Positions 46,480-57,085 of a DNA stretch of 64,000 nucleotides are shown one piece after another. The position numbers and the translations under genes are program-made. A model generated the notes under the pieces. The model was not told the origin of the DNA. It was given only the letters and a program-made list of their open reading frames with translations, and ran no database searches. Origin of the DNA: Sepioteuthis lessoniana. Taxonomy: Eukaryota > Mollusca > Cephalopoda > Myopsida > Loliginidae. The stretch is taken from NCBI GenBank assembly GCA_963585895.1, contig OY757917.1, positions 107,196,130 to 107,260,129 of the forward strand. The letters run 5' to 3'. Numbering within the stretch: the first letter of the stretch is position 1; the number at the start of each line of letters is the position of its first letter.

Positions 46480-46838
46480 TAATCTGAGTATTATTTTATT
46501 GCAGACTTTTTGTCCTCATCTTGGTAGTTTTTTTTTTTTTCTCACTACGTTTCGGCCAAATTTCACCTCTGGCCGTCTTCAGGTGATTAACCCCGACCTC
46601 GGGTAGGAGTGCTGAGTTTTGTAACCGTGTTCCCAGTAATTACTGCCTTTGTGCGATAGACAAATATGGAAGGCAGTAATTACTGGGGACACGGTTACAA
46701 GACTCATCATTCTTATCCGAGGTTGCGGCTAATCACCTGAAGACGGCCAGAGGTGAAATTTGGCCGAAACGGAGTGAGAAAAAAAAACTACCAAGATGAG
46801 GACAAAAGTCCGCAATAAAATTAGCAATCAGATTAAGA
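46480..46838. mobile_element. Foldback element 2, near-perfect hairpin
   Basis: Two arms of about 145-150 bp (46500-46649 and 46669-46814) are almost exact inverted copies around a 19-bp loop. Blocks include 'gacttttgtcctcatcttgg', 'aaatttcacctctggcc' and 'ccagtaattactgcctt'. The outermost bases (attttattgc / gcaataaaat) extend the pairing. Each arm carries the conserved motif cctgaagacggcc ... ggccgaaacg (minus 46541-46586; plus 46732-46778). No coding sequence. Confidence 0.92.
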
Positions 46839-46927
46839 AGCCTCATCTCAAAAAGGATTTCCAATAAAGAAAATATTTTCCTAACATTTAGAGTTGTGCA
46901 ATATTGCTCGGATGCGCAATATATATA

Positions 46928-47150
46928 CAGTAGCGTCCAAAACTAAGGGACTAAATTTTAAAACCAAATATTTGTTAGAAATAACAACTGTGAAAAGCTG
47001 AATTTTTTTAACTGGTAGTCGTTATCATCCATAATAACATACTAAAATTTGAATCATTTGCAAAGGATAGAAAAAGAATTATAACAATTATTTATCTATT
47101 TTCAAAATAGGATCGTCCAAAAGTAAGGGACAAAATTGGGAAAAACAATG
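46928..47150 (+). repeat. Left terminal inverted repeat of the Tc1-type element
   Basis: Pairs with 48300-48510 at roughly nine in ten positions by eye. Contains an outer and an inner copy of the transposase-site-like sequence (about 46934 and 47113). Confidence 0.9.
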
Positions 47151-47239
47151 TAAACAGTATGCTATATTCATTTTTTTTTAATTTCCTCTAAAGAAGAAGT
47201 CTTACTTAGTAATTTGTAAACGTTGCATCAGCCGGCACC

Positions 47240-48262
47240 ATGGCGAAACGCCAAAAACTTGATTACTCTGTGAGAAAAGCTATTGTGAAGCTACACAAGG
47301 AAAAGCACACCATTAGAGAGATTTCAGAGAAAGTGAAACGTTCCAAGAGTGTTGTAGGCAGGTTTGTTAAATCCTACAATGATACTGACAAAATAGTTAG
47401 TGCTTGTAAACCGGCAGACCCCGAAAAACCTCGGCAAGAGAAGATCGAATAATGCAGCGTATGTCATTAAAGGACCGTTTTAAGTCTTGCACATAAATTA
47501 AAAGGGTTACGAATAGTACCTCATGAGTTAATGTGTCAAGACAGACTGTTTCTAGACGACTGCAAGAAATAGGGCTGTTTAATGGAACCCCAAGGAAGAA
47601 ACCACTTGTTAGTTCGAAGAATAAGAAGAAGAGATTAGAGTTTGCAAACAGGTATGTAATTTGGACAAATGAAAATTGGGCAAAAGTATTTTTCAGTGAT
47701 GAAAGTAAGTTTAATTTATATGGAAATGATGGAAAAAAACAATGTAAATAGACGTATTGGTGAAAGATTAAGTTCAAAGTGTACTATGAAAACTGTCAAG
47801 TTTTGGGGCTGAAGCGTCATGGTATTTGTAATGTTTTCTAGCCAAGGTACAACGCCTTTTGTCCGGTTACAAACTCGTTTAAACGCGCAGATCTATAAAA
47901 ACATTGTTCAAGATCATGTTGTGCCAATCATACAGAATTCAGGTATCGATAGGGCTACCTTTATGCAAGATAATGTCCCATGGCACAAGGCAAAGGTGGT
48001 AATGAGTTACCTTAGCGAGCAAGATTTCGAAATTATGGATTGGCCACCGCAAAGTCCTGACTTAAATCCAATAGAAAATCTTTGGAAGACCTTAGGAGTG
48101 AAAGTTATGGAAAGAAATCCAACTAACACGGAGGATTTGTGGGTGAAGCTTCAAGAAGAATGGTCTAAAAATAGTATCGAGGATTGTCAAGAACTGATTC
48201 GTTCTTGTAGTCGAAGATGTGCAGCTGTCATTGACAGAAAGGGCTCATTTCCTAAATATTGA
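47240..48262 (+). pseudogene. Tc1-type transposase, DD34E, frameshifted
   Basis: Would cut and paste the element. Three open pieces in two frames. 47240-47452 has an N-terminal paired-like DNA-binding region (KLHKEKHTIREISEKVKRSK). 47533-47751 has the second helix-turn-helix and first catalytic Asp (VSRRLQEIGLFNG, FFSDESKFNLYGNDG). 47819-48262 has the second Asp in FMQDNVPWHKA and the Glu in SPDLNPIENLW, with 34 residues between. A stop at 47450 and at least two frameshifts break it. The C-terminus (DRKGSFPKY) is intact. All three catalytic residues are still readable, so the loss is recent. Confidence 0.93.
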
Positions 48263-48299
48263 TTGTACATGTATTTTTATTGTTTTTTGGCTGTTTATA

Positions 48300-48506
48300 T
48301 TGTTTTTCTCAATTTTCTCCCTTACTTTTGGACGTTCCAAATTTGAAAATAAATAAATAATTGCTATAATTTTTTTCTATCCTTTGCAAATTTTAGTATG
48401 TTATTATAGAAGATAACGACTACCAGTTGTCAAAATTTCAGCTTTTCACAGTTGTTATTTCTAACAAGTAATAGGTTTTAAAATTGTGTCCCTTAGTTTT
48501 GGACGC

Positions 48507-48510
<4 letters not shown>
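48300..48510 (-). repeat. Right terminal inverted repeat of the Tc1-type element
   Basis: Inverse of 46928-47150, followed directly by a TA microsatellite that hides the target duplication. Confidence 0.9.

Positions 48511-48556
<46 letters not shown>
48511..48556. repeat. (TA)n microsatellite
   Basis: About 23 TA units abutting the Tc1-type element. Confidence 0.96.
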
Positions 48557-48559
<3 letters not shown>

Positions 48560-48822
48560 GGAAATACGAAAGAAATGAAATTGAAGGAAAAGCAGAAGAA
48601 AAGATTGGGGTGAAGAAAAGGAAAAAAATATGCAACGTGTGGAGAGAGAAGGGAAAGAAACTAAAAAATAAAGGAAATTAAAAAAAAAGAACTAGTAAAA
48701 TAAAATCCTCCCCCGAAACAAAAAGAAAATTAAAAATACAAACAATTAAGAAAATAATGTATATAAAGGTCCACCTGAAAAAAAGTGTAGAAAAACGGAC
48801 AATGAATCAATTCAAATTAGAG

Positions 48823-48825
<3 letters not shown>

Positions 48826-48897
<72 letters not shown>
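48826..48897. repeat. (CA)n(TA)n compound microsatellite
   Basis: CA to about 48870, then TA to 48897. Confidence 0.96.
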
Positions 48898-49017
48898 TCT
48901 GCAACTTCAAGTGTAGCATGTAAAAAGTCATCTGATGAGTCAGAGATTATCGTAATTTTCTCCACCGAAATAAATTTATTATGACAACTTGACCAGGAAT
49001 GAGTTTCCATCTGATTA

Positions 49018-49021
<4 letters not shown>

Positions 49022-49071
<50 letters not shown>
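49022..49071. repeat. (TA)n microsatellite
   Basis: About 25 TA units abutting the next Tc1-type element. Confidence 0.96.
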
Positions 49072-49076
<5 letters not shown>

Positions 49077-50253
49077 TGTGTGTGAATTAAAAGTATTTGG
49101 CTACCCTCACAAAATATTATTTCTCAATCTAAAAGTGTTATTTTTCATGGAAAAGTTAAGCACCACAATGTTTTTATTTATTTTACAAAATGTAGGCAAC
49201 TTTCTCCTTAATATAACCAGATATGTTTTGAAAATATATTTGAAGGCGTTTTCGACTTAAGCACTGAGCATGAATAAAAGGTTTACCAAAAGTTACATCA
49301 TAACACGACTTGAACTCACATTTTGGTGAATTTCTGCTTTCTAGATACTGCCTCGTTTACTAATTCAATGGATAATTTAATCAGTCAACAGCTTGCGTGA
49401 GATACTGCTGAAATGAACCAAAGTCGTGAAAAAAATGTGTCAACGTCTATAGTGAAGAGAAGACACTGTAAATCTTACCTATATGACTGAATTATTGAGG
49501 AATCAAAATAATGTTTAAAATGCTCATGTGGGAGGGTATATGGGCGGTGAAAGGTTCGTGGAAGAGCTGCAACCCCTTGTATCACACCAATGATAAAGAA
49601 TGGGAGAAGCTCTGTTATGGTATGTAGAGTTTTTCTCAATTTCAAAGTCAAGAATTTTAACCTGCTCAAAGGCAATTTGAATCAGACTGGGTATCACAGC
49701 ATGCTGAAACATCACGCAATCCCTTCTGGAATGTGACTTATGACACAAAGATTTGTTCTCATGCAAGATAATAACCCAAAGTATACAAGTAAACTCTGGC
49801 AGAGTTATATAATAAGCAAAGGGAAACAGCACATCTTTCAAATGTTGTTTTGGCCGGCGCAATCAGCGGGCGTAAATCCCATTGAAATGGTGTGGGATGA
49901 ACTTGATCAAAAAGACAAAGCAAAACAACCCCAAGAGCAGCTCACTTCTGGCAACTCTTGTAGTAAAGCTTGATAGAAATATCGTCAGTACACGTCTAAT
50001 TTTTCTTGAAAAGAAAGCTGATTATCTGTTTAGGAATGATTGCGGTCAAAGGTGGTCATTTTTATGAATTAATGTTTAAGAAAGTTTCATTGTTTTTTTA
50101 TTTAATTTGTATTTAATGTGGCTCAGGAAGACTTGTATTTAGGATGATAAATAAAAACATTTTCCTGCTTAACTTGTTTCTTAAAAAAAACAACTCTTTT
50201 AGGATGAGAAATAAAAAATGATTGAGTGTAGCCAAATATTTTTGACTGGTATT
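49072..50253 (+). mobile_element. Second Tc1-type DNA transposon relic
   Basis: Ends resemble each other in inverse: left 'agtatttggctaccctcaca', right (read inverted) 'aatatttggctacactcaat'. A further matching block follows inside (ttatttctcaatctaaaag / tttctcatcctaaaagagt). About 1.18 kb between TA arrays, with the transposase relic inside. Exact end positions are uncertain by a few bases. Confidence 0.82.
49500..50067 (+). pseudogene. Tc1-type transposase relic with 38-residue D-E spacing
   Basis: Readable pieces: VGGYMGGERFVEELQPLV (49530-49585), NLNQTGYHSMLKHHAIPSGM (49678-49737), then after a stop RFVLMQDNNPKYTSKLW with the second catalytic Asp and AGVNPIEMVWDELDQK with the Glu. I count 38 residues between them rather than 34. 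The C-terminal end continues in another frame to 50067. The N-terminal half is too decayed to read. A DD38E group of Tc1 relatives has been described; this is a candidate. Confidence 0.82.
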
Positions 50254-50254
50254 A

Positions 50255-50969
50255 TATATATATATATATATACACAGAGAAAGAGAAGAGAGAGGGAGAG
50301 GGAGAGAGTGCGTGTGTGTGAGTTAAAGACAGAGAGAGAGTGAGAAATAAAACGCAGCGTTGAAAACTAGATGAAACACCTTTAAAACAGGGTGTGAATC
50401 GGAAGGGAGTCTGTGAATATTTTCAAGATAATATAAAATAGACGAGGGGCTTACGTTGCCGAGACCAAAGAGAAGCATATATCAATTTATCCCTAAAATC
50501 GTATTTATGCGAGGAAAAGAAAAATAAGTAAATAGAATAAAGTTTAGAAAACAATTCTGGTTCTGTCATTATTCTGTCTGTTTGCCCTCGGCTAACAACA
50601 AAACATGGGTTAATATAATTTTCTTCCTACCAGCTTATTTTTGCGACGACCACCAAGACGATTGCTTTTAGCCATCCCCGCCATTTTGTCCGTCCGCGTT
50701 CTCCTTTTCAGTCATCACGTGATCCGGATACTGCCAATTAGGCTGCCATTTTCCTTGTTTTCCCCTTCGCTTCATCGCCCCAGCAAAAACGTTATATCTT
50801 TACCGTATCTAAACTTTAATATATATATATATATATATAGGCATATGTTTTTCTCTATGTCTATTTTTTATACATTTACTAATCGCAGGACAAAATACGA
50901 ACACGATCCATGAAAATAATTTTTTATTCATTGAATATTACAATAACAACTATCTCGGATACTGAGAAA
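50255..50969. other. Unannotated stretch with a GC-richer patch
   Basis: GA-rich tract at 50275-50345. 50641-50790 is clearly less AT-rich and contains cgccattttgtccg and gctgccattttcc (YY1-like cores) and the E-box tcacgtga (about 50715). A (TA)n run lies at 50819-50839. The 90-codon frame from 50641 is basic and proline-rich with no family match that I know. Could be a promoter or first exon; unproven. Confidence 0.35.
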
Positions 50970-51045
50970 TATGTGTAGTTTAATGGTTAGCATGGTAAGC
51001 TTTCAACTCATTGTTTATGTTAGATTCTTACTGAGTGCTCTCTAC
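50970..51045 (+). mobile_element. tRNA-like sequence, probably a SINE head
   Basis: 'gtgtagtttaatggttagca' fits an A-box region and 'tgttagattctta' sits where a B-box would be, but both are degenerate and no acceptor stem pairs. More likely a decayed SINE head than a tRNA gene. Confidence 0.35.
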
Positions 51046-51309
51046 GTCTGGTCTTGAACTAAATTAATCCCAGCTTATCACTGATTGATTTGTTGTCATG
51101 CTATGGGAAATAGGTCGGGGTTACTTTATGCCAATAGTTTAGGGAACCACGTAAAATATAAGTTTATTTTTACGATGTTTTTTTTAGTTATTCCAAAAGT
51201 GTTTATATTGTTATACAAGGATGCGAAGGGTCAATTATCTAAATTACGAAAAGCTGAAAATAACTCTGATATCTTAGTTTATCATATTTATTTACTAAAA
51301 TCAAATGAA
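51046..51309. other. AT-rich stretch, nothing recognised
   Basis: The 77-codon plus frame at 51085-51318 shows no motif. Confidence 0.45.
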
Positions 51310-52080
51310 ATATCTTGAAATATTACTAATTATATTCATTCTAAGAAATCGCCTTTGATTTTTTTCCGCGGCCTTCAGACGATTTAAAAATCTGAAAGCC
51401 CTTCCGATGGTTACCTTGTTTAAATTGGTAAATGCTGCCGTTCTTGCCTCTAATTCATATTTTGTGTTGCACGTAATGTTGCTCTCACTCAACCACGCCC
51501 TATGTATAATAATCAAGGGGATAACAATCCAGGGAGTTCGGAGCCATATGTTAGAAGTTATGAGGTCGCAGAAATTTGCTGACTACTAAGCCTGAATACT
51601 GCTGATTTTGAGGCTTTGGTGCAGTGTATTGTTGCCAGAAGTAAGATCTTTCAGCCAGCTGCTCCTCTTTTGATCAATGCCAGCATTGCTTCCTTCAGAC
51701 ACTTTATAAAGGTCTGCGTACTGAGTCAGAAGCTTTGTGTAAAGATAAGTGAAGACATAGCATCACCATCACCAGTGACTACTCCAAACATCCTTCTGTG
51801 AACTGGAAGTTTGGTTTTCATCAATATCGGTACCCTGTGTGCGGACAGAGAAAGTCAACGCCAGTTCTGTGGATTCACCATCAAATCTTGGCAGAAATAT
51901 TTCTTATCTGAGAAAAAGCAAAGCATGTTTCGTTGGAGGGATTTCTTGATTTTGGTGAAAATTTTGCGGTGTGATCTTTCTTCTTTTCCTTCATAGTTTG
52001 TGTTAAAAATTGGCACTCACTCATCTTGTATGAATATTACTGAATGTCTTCATGAATTACCTGCCTAATAAAAAAACGAA
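51310..52080 (-). pseudogene. Tc1/mariner-superfamily transposase relic (third residue Asp)
   Basis: Reading down the minus strand through several frames: SYKMSECQFLTQTMKEK-like, then FSDKKYFCQD (51900 region; first catalytic Asp kept, following Glu changed to Lys), MKTKLPVHRRMFGVVTGDGD (about 51840-51770), a decayed QQDSAP block (Asp lost), NSLDCYPLDYY (51510-51480; the normal NPLD has become YPLD) and NTKYELEARTAAFTNLNK near the C-terminus. Many stops and frameshifts. No terminal repeats located. The plus-strand frames over this region are shadows. Confidence 0.75.
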
Positions 52081-52498
52081 GGTACTCACATTTCTTTGGT
52101 TTTTAATCTCATTGACTTGTTAAGATAATTGTCAATAATAGTGTGAATCTCAGCAATTAAATTCGGGGGTTCTTTCCTTATCAGAAGGATCAGAATTAGG
52201 CTTCCGAGCAGCCGAACATTCGTAATCACCATTGGACCCAAACAAATCTCAGTATTGACCTCGGATTGATGCCTAAACATTTTGAAACATTCGTATTTCA
52301 GCTTCCGGTGTGAATTTCAAGCAATTCAACTGGCCGTTTCCACATTTCAGGAGAAGCGAATTGCGTGATTGTGCTGCTTTCTTTACTGACAGTACCCAAC
52401 TCGTCGAATGCATTGTACCCAAACTCTGAAACAAGCTAAATGTATACACAGAAGAAACAATTTAAAATAGTGACAGTTACCTATCGCACCTTGTATCA
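52081..52498. other. Unannotated stretch
   Basis: May include the N-terminal end and terminus of the transposase relic, but I could not read it. Confidence 0.4.
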
Positions 52499-52966
52499 TC
52501 ATCATCATCATATCGTGCTGGCAGCACGGATATCCCTGACCCTCTCTCGCCACTCCTCCCTATCGTTCATCGCCCTAGGCAGGTCTTCAGGACAACATCC
52601 TGTATCCTCACACAGCTGCTGAATGTACGTTCGAGCTGGTCGTCCTGCCCTTGCGCGGCCGTGTGTGGGGATCCATAAGAGTACATCTCTTATGAGTTCA
52701 TCTCTGCTTCTCCAGCAATGTCCAGCATGTCTGGCTCGCCTAACTTGAATAGATTTCGTGATAGGGGGCAGGTGGCCGTACAGTTGGTGTCTCGTGGGGT
52801 GCCGCTGCCAGGACTTGTTGAGGATTGCACGCAGCATTCTTGTGTAATTGCCATCTAGTTTCTTCTCGAGCCGTTTTGTTAGCGTCCATGTAGTGCATCC
52901 ATATAGCAGTATCGATGTGACCGCTGCCTGGAAGAAACTGCGTTTCATTTTATCGGTTAGTTCCAA
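52499..52966 (-). mobile_element. 5'-truncated RTE-like LINE copy, best preserved C-terminus
   Basis: A continuous 152-codon minus frame: MKRSFFQAAVTSILLYGCTT, NYTRMLRAILNKSWQRHPTR, VRRARHAGHCWRSRDELIRD, GRPARTYIQQLCEDTGC and REEWRERVRDIRAA, then the (CAT)n tail complement at 52499-52510. Truncated at the 5' side near 52966. No stop within the fragment, so it is the youngest LINE copy here. The function of this C-terminal domain is not known to me. Confidence 0.92.
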
Positions 52967-53339
52967 GTAATTAGTAACAATTATGCCCAGTAAAAAATTA
53001 TAGGTATATTTTATGTGGTTTCAAGTAACTTATTAAGATATTCCTTAATAAAGAAGTATAGCTTCAAGAAATAATTCTTAAAAGTAATACTTCAGGCAGT
53101 GTTATAGAATACACATCTAATGCAAATAATTTTCGAACAAATCTAATAAAAACATAGATGGAACCCTGATGAGTACTGTCGCTGCGAATTATTGCACCTC
53201 CGGCCGTGTAACGGTTTGGAATCTTGACTAGCAAACCTTCACAAGTGAGTTCGAGCTTTTTGGCTGCCGTATACATACAACCTCGTGCCACATCTGAGCA
53301 AAACGCTTAGAAAATTACTGCTCTCACCGCGAGTCGAAG
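52967..53339. other. Unannotated stretch
   Basis: The 75-codon minus frame at 53064-53291 has no family signature. Confidence 0.45.
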
Positions 53340-53510
53340 AGGAAATAATATAAATGACAATGGTTGGGTTTTGACACGTCCCAAAGCTCCAGAACTTGAG
53401 AAAAAAAAAACAGAATCAGTTGCAGTTTAATGTCATACTAAGCTCACCATGTATTTTATCAGGGTGTGGTCTTGACCTTCTGCATGGGATTCAGTCACTC
53501 TATTTAAACG
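53340..53510 (-). repeat. Possible C-family head, very diverged
   Basis: 'tgacaatggttgggtttt', 'tcccaaagctccagaact', 'cagtttaatgtcatac' and 'gacc(tt)ctgcatgggattca' follow the C-head order on the minus strand. Similarity is low. Confidence 0.45.
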
Positions 53511-54705
53511 TCAACAACACAATTTTTTAATTCGCTTTAAAATTACAGTGAGCTTTGAAACTGTACTGACTTCTGTGTGATTATTATTATTAGGTTTAAA
53601 ATAATGTATAATTCGTTAATAAATAATCTTGTAATGTATCCAATTCTTTATCTCCACTTTGCATCGTGAAAATATTTATTCTTTGACTCTCAATGCCTTT
53701 TTTTCTCATCTTGAAATAAATATATTAAATCGGTTGCTTGATCCTAGTCAAAAGAGGGTTTTTCACTGATTCCCAATCACCGTTAGACTTGTTTAGTATT
53801 TCCCACAACCAACATTTTATTTCTTTATACCTCATATGTGGTAATTATAAAAATACATTGGTTTAAATTTATTTGTGGGAATGTCCTTGGGAATGAGAAG
53901 CATTCATTTCTTTTCTCCTTACCTCCGGGTAAATTGTATGAGACTAGATTGTTTTGGCTTTGTAAGGTAAACGCTGAAGGAAAGGGAAAACTTCAAGTTT
54001 AAACAAGCTGTATGACAATGAACGATTTATATTAGTATACATTTTGCTAATGGAAAAGGGTTTGAGTTTGTACACACATGCGATACTCTTTTAAATTAAC
54101 ATTTGATCTGTCAAATTGATGTGAGACTAATATATTTAGCTTATCCTCTGCCAATAACACTCTTCTCTCTGTATATAGTTGTCCCTTTAGATTTTTCATT
54201 GTTATGAGAGATGCATGTCGTTCTCAGTCTTCCAGGGACACGTTTGAGGCCAATATTTGGTTCTCAAGCAAAATATGAAAAATATTTGTGGATCTGGAAA
54301 GCCCTTCAAATAAAAATTCTTCACATATTTTTTCTGAAAGTGATATATATCTCATAGGTTTTCTTACTGTTTATATATTTCTTTAAGAAAATGAAAATAT
54401 AAAAAGGAATATATGTAATTTCAATAGTCTTTATTTTGTTAAGAAAACATAGGAAAGGACACTTTTTATGTGTTTCGAACAGTGAAAAGGTTAAAGATCA
54501 TTAAGTCTATCAACAGTAAATATTTTCTCCAAAACTGATTTTCAAAACTTAATATAAAGAGTTTTAGACCATATATGTCTGTATAGGATATATTTTACAA
54601 CTTTTGATATCTATCTTAAGTTCAAAACTCTTTCTAGACCAGTCATAATTTAGATTAAGAGTTTTAAATCTGCTAAATCTTCGGTTACGCTTTTGGATAA
54701 ATCTA
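53511..54705. other. AT-rich stretch, nothing recognised
   Basis: About 1.2 kb with no coding frame above 60 codons and no repeat that I recognise. Possibly single-copy. Confidence 0.5.
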
Positions 54706-55103
54706 TATCTGAGAATAATTTTTTTTATTTATTGCGGACTTTTGTCCTCATCTTGGTAGTTTTCTTTTTTGTGTTATTTTTTCTTTCACTACGTATCGGC
54801 CAAATTTCACCTCTGGCCTTCTTCAGGTGATTTCCCGCGACCTCGGATAGGAATGTTGGGTCTTGTAACCGTATCCCCAGTAATTACTTGCCTTCCATAG
54901 TTGTTGTCTATCGCACCACGTTTTTGACCAGGTAAACCTCTGGCTGGCTTGAGTAGGATTTGAAACCGCTAACTTCTGACAATGCTCACCTGTAACCATA
55001 GAGCAGTGGATAGAGGCGTTGAGTCTCTACGCTTCCAGGTGAGCATTGTCAGAAGATGAGGACAAAAAGTCCGCAATAAATAAAAAAATAATTCTCAGAT
55101 TAA
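54706..55103. mobile_element. Foldback element 3
   Basis: Outer arms (54706-54760 and 55052-55103) match foldback 2: 'tattgcggacttttgtcctc' and its inverse. The left half carries the same stem motif (minus, 54785-54831). The right half instead has an inner hairpin (54986-55004 with 55035-55054, 'caggtgagcattgtcaga') and tRNA-like sequence 'agagcagtggatagaggcg' near 54999-55020. The two halves therefore diverged in content while keeping the termini. Confidence 0.82.
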
Positions 55104-55476
55104 GAAGCCTCATCTAAAAATGATTCCAATTAAAGACAAGTACAAATCTATATCTATTCGAAACATTGCTCATGCATAGTTTTCCATCGAGCTGATATCA
55201 GTATTTACATCTATGTACATCTGTCCGGCATCTGTACGCTATGTGGCGGTCGATTTACTTTAAAACATGGCCATACCTGTTTTGATATCTGAATTATATC
55301 TAGCGTCAGATTTGGTTCAAACTAGAGTACAGCATTTTGACATCTGACTAAAATCTGTTGGAAATATGGTTTTATATATTTTATTCACATCCATTTTATG
55401 TGCACTTGCAGTAAAAGTCTAAAGAAAAATAAATGCTGTTTCTTTGTTAAGCAGATACATACGCACATAAATGGAC

Positions 55477-55513
<37 letters not shown>

Positions 55514-55555
55514 AACGCAAACACACACACGGGCATATATGCATGCTTGTGAATG
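55104..55555. other. Unannotated stretch with (CA)n
   Basis: A CA run lies at about 55480-55510. The frames at 55385-55645 on both strands are repeat-driven. Confidence 0.55.
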
Positions 55556-56105
55556 TTTGGTTTGGTTTGGCTTGGTTTTATGGCATCTCAACCCTTGTAG
55601 GTTATTTGACGCCAAATCCATTTTTATGTAAATAATCAGTTCCATTTAAAACAATTCACTTTAGCATGACTACAGAGTTTAATTGTCAAAAATATTTCTA
55701 TTTCAAACTATTCAAGCAGTTATATATTACAATTCAGTTTAGTGTAAGTACAGTTTCAATGTCGAAAATAATTCTATTTCAAATAATTCAGTTCATCATA
55801 AGTACGAAGTTTCAATGTAAGTACAGTTTGTCAAAAATGTCTATTTCAAGCTATTCAGTTTAATAAAAAAATTCATTTTAGCATAAATATGCCGTTAGTT
55901 CTATTTAACCCATAGATAGGGCCCTGTCAGGTGCTACAACGCCGGGCCAGAGTGGACCTGGGAGCAATGGCAATGAATGGGTACTCCAAATCCCCCAAAG
56001 CCCCTGCACTACTAGGACCTCACCATCAGACAGTTTAGAATCATATCAGGACACTCATTAAGGGCGGGGGTCTTTGTATTCTTCAGCCCAAGCCGACTGG
56101 GCAAG
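55556..56105 (-). repeat. C-family repeat, full-length copy
   Basis: Tail at 55556-55640 ('ggcatctcaacccttgtagg', 'ttatttgacgccaaatccat'), four tandem units (55640-55880), head from 'cccatagatagggccctgtc' (55908) to 'agcccaagccgactgggcaa' (56105). Same architecture as 32998-33665. Confidence 0.8.
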
Positions 56106-56166
56106 CTTGTGAATGTGCGTGTGAGGGTGAGAGAGGCAGAGTATACTTATACGTTCATGGGCAGTG

Positions 56167-57085
56167 TACAGGGAGGAACGATAAAATGGTCGTCCTAAAG
56201 AAAAAAACACTACAGTTTTATTATAAACTTTTATTGAAAAAATCAATTCAGGTAACATGATTGTGTTGTAGAACCGACATCTATTCAACATAGCCGCCTT
56301 CAGCCTCAATCACCGCCTCGATATGGATCCGGAATTGTGAGCATGCCTTTTCCACAAGGGCCGGCGGGAGCTCGGTGACTACTCGGCAGATGGCATCGAT
56401 TAAGCTGGCTTTGGTGTTGTGGGAGATCATGTTAGTGATATTCTTGACGTATGACCAAACGAAGTAGTCCAGCGGGTTCAGGTCGGGGGGGATGGGGCCA
56501 GTGAGAGAAGGGTACAAAGTCGTAGCACTCCTTCTGAAGCCAAACATGGGTGTCTTTGGACTTGTGGGCCGGCACCGAGTCGCACTGCCACACCTAGGGT
56601 CTGCCACCGGCCACCTGATTGCACCTGGGGATCACCACACTCTTCAGCACATCCAGATACACTTTGGTGTTGACTTTCAAGCCGACTTCGAAGATGTGAG
56701 GTGGCATGATGTGGCTCTCACATGAAACCCCACCAAAACCATAACCGTAGCCGGAAACTCTGTTTTCATCACCCTGGGCACGTCCCTGTTATTCCTGGCA
56801 ATCCAGATTTGCATTTTGAGGGTGCTGGTAATGGTCCTGTTGTCATAACTTGGATCGGTAGAGAGCATAGGTTGTACAGCGGCGCATCACCGATCTCGCT
56901 CGTTGAATATTGTGTCACTTTCAGACATAATAGAAGGCTCTTATCGCTCTTGGGATTTGTACACAACTAGCCAACTAGTTGATGGTCTGCAACAAAAAAA
57001 AAAAAAAAGAAAACCTGTTTTCATTAAACGGAAATGGAATCATGTCGTCTTTTCTAGGGTGGCAATTTTATCGTTCCACCCTGTA
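56167..57085 (-). mobile_element. Mariner-type transposon relic, unusually GC-rich
   Basis: 919 bp bounded by TA. Inverted ends: tacagggaggaacgataaaa at 56167 and, inverted from 57085, tacagggtggaacgataaaa. The inner part (56290-56860) is visibly richer in G and C than its surroundings. The transposase N-terminal DNA-binding region is not recognisable, suggesting internal deletion. The plus-strand frames 56492-56725, 56722-56970 and 56903-57151 are shadows or run through it. Confidence 0.9.
56281..56880 (-). pseudogene. Mariner-type transposase C-terminal part, third residue Asp
   Basis: Reading down the minus strand: YDNRTITSTLKMQIWIARNN and VMKTEFPATVMV (one frame), a frameshift near 56735, then a QCDSVPAHKSKDTHVW block with the second catalytic Asp. 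A second frameshift in the C/G run at 56485-56491 leads to DLNPLDYFVWSYVKN (third Asp), then NTKASLIDAICRVVTELPPA and the ending IEAVIEAEGGYVE. Spacing of the last two Asp is about 36-37, allowing for the frameshift. Related to the relic at 51310 in having NPLD, but a different family. Confidence 0.87.

Larger units (their letters stand above)
46928..48510 (+). mobile_element. Tc1-type DNA transposon with about 215-bp terminal repeats
   Basis: 1.58 kb. It starts cagtagcgtccaaaactaag next to TA repeats and ends with the inverse. The inverted repeats extend to 47150 on the left and from 48300 on the right. Inside each, the outer 'cgtccaaaactaaggga' is repeated as 'cgtccaaaagtaaggga' (47113 and, inverted, 48325), the inner/outer direct-repeat arrangement (IR/DR) known from Sleeping Beauty-type elements. 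It carries a broken transposase gene. Confidence 0.93.

Noticed and set aside
56492-56970. Plus-strand open frames as coding
   Set aside because: They are antisense to the transposase, whose motifs are clear on the minus strand.
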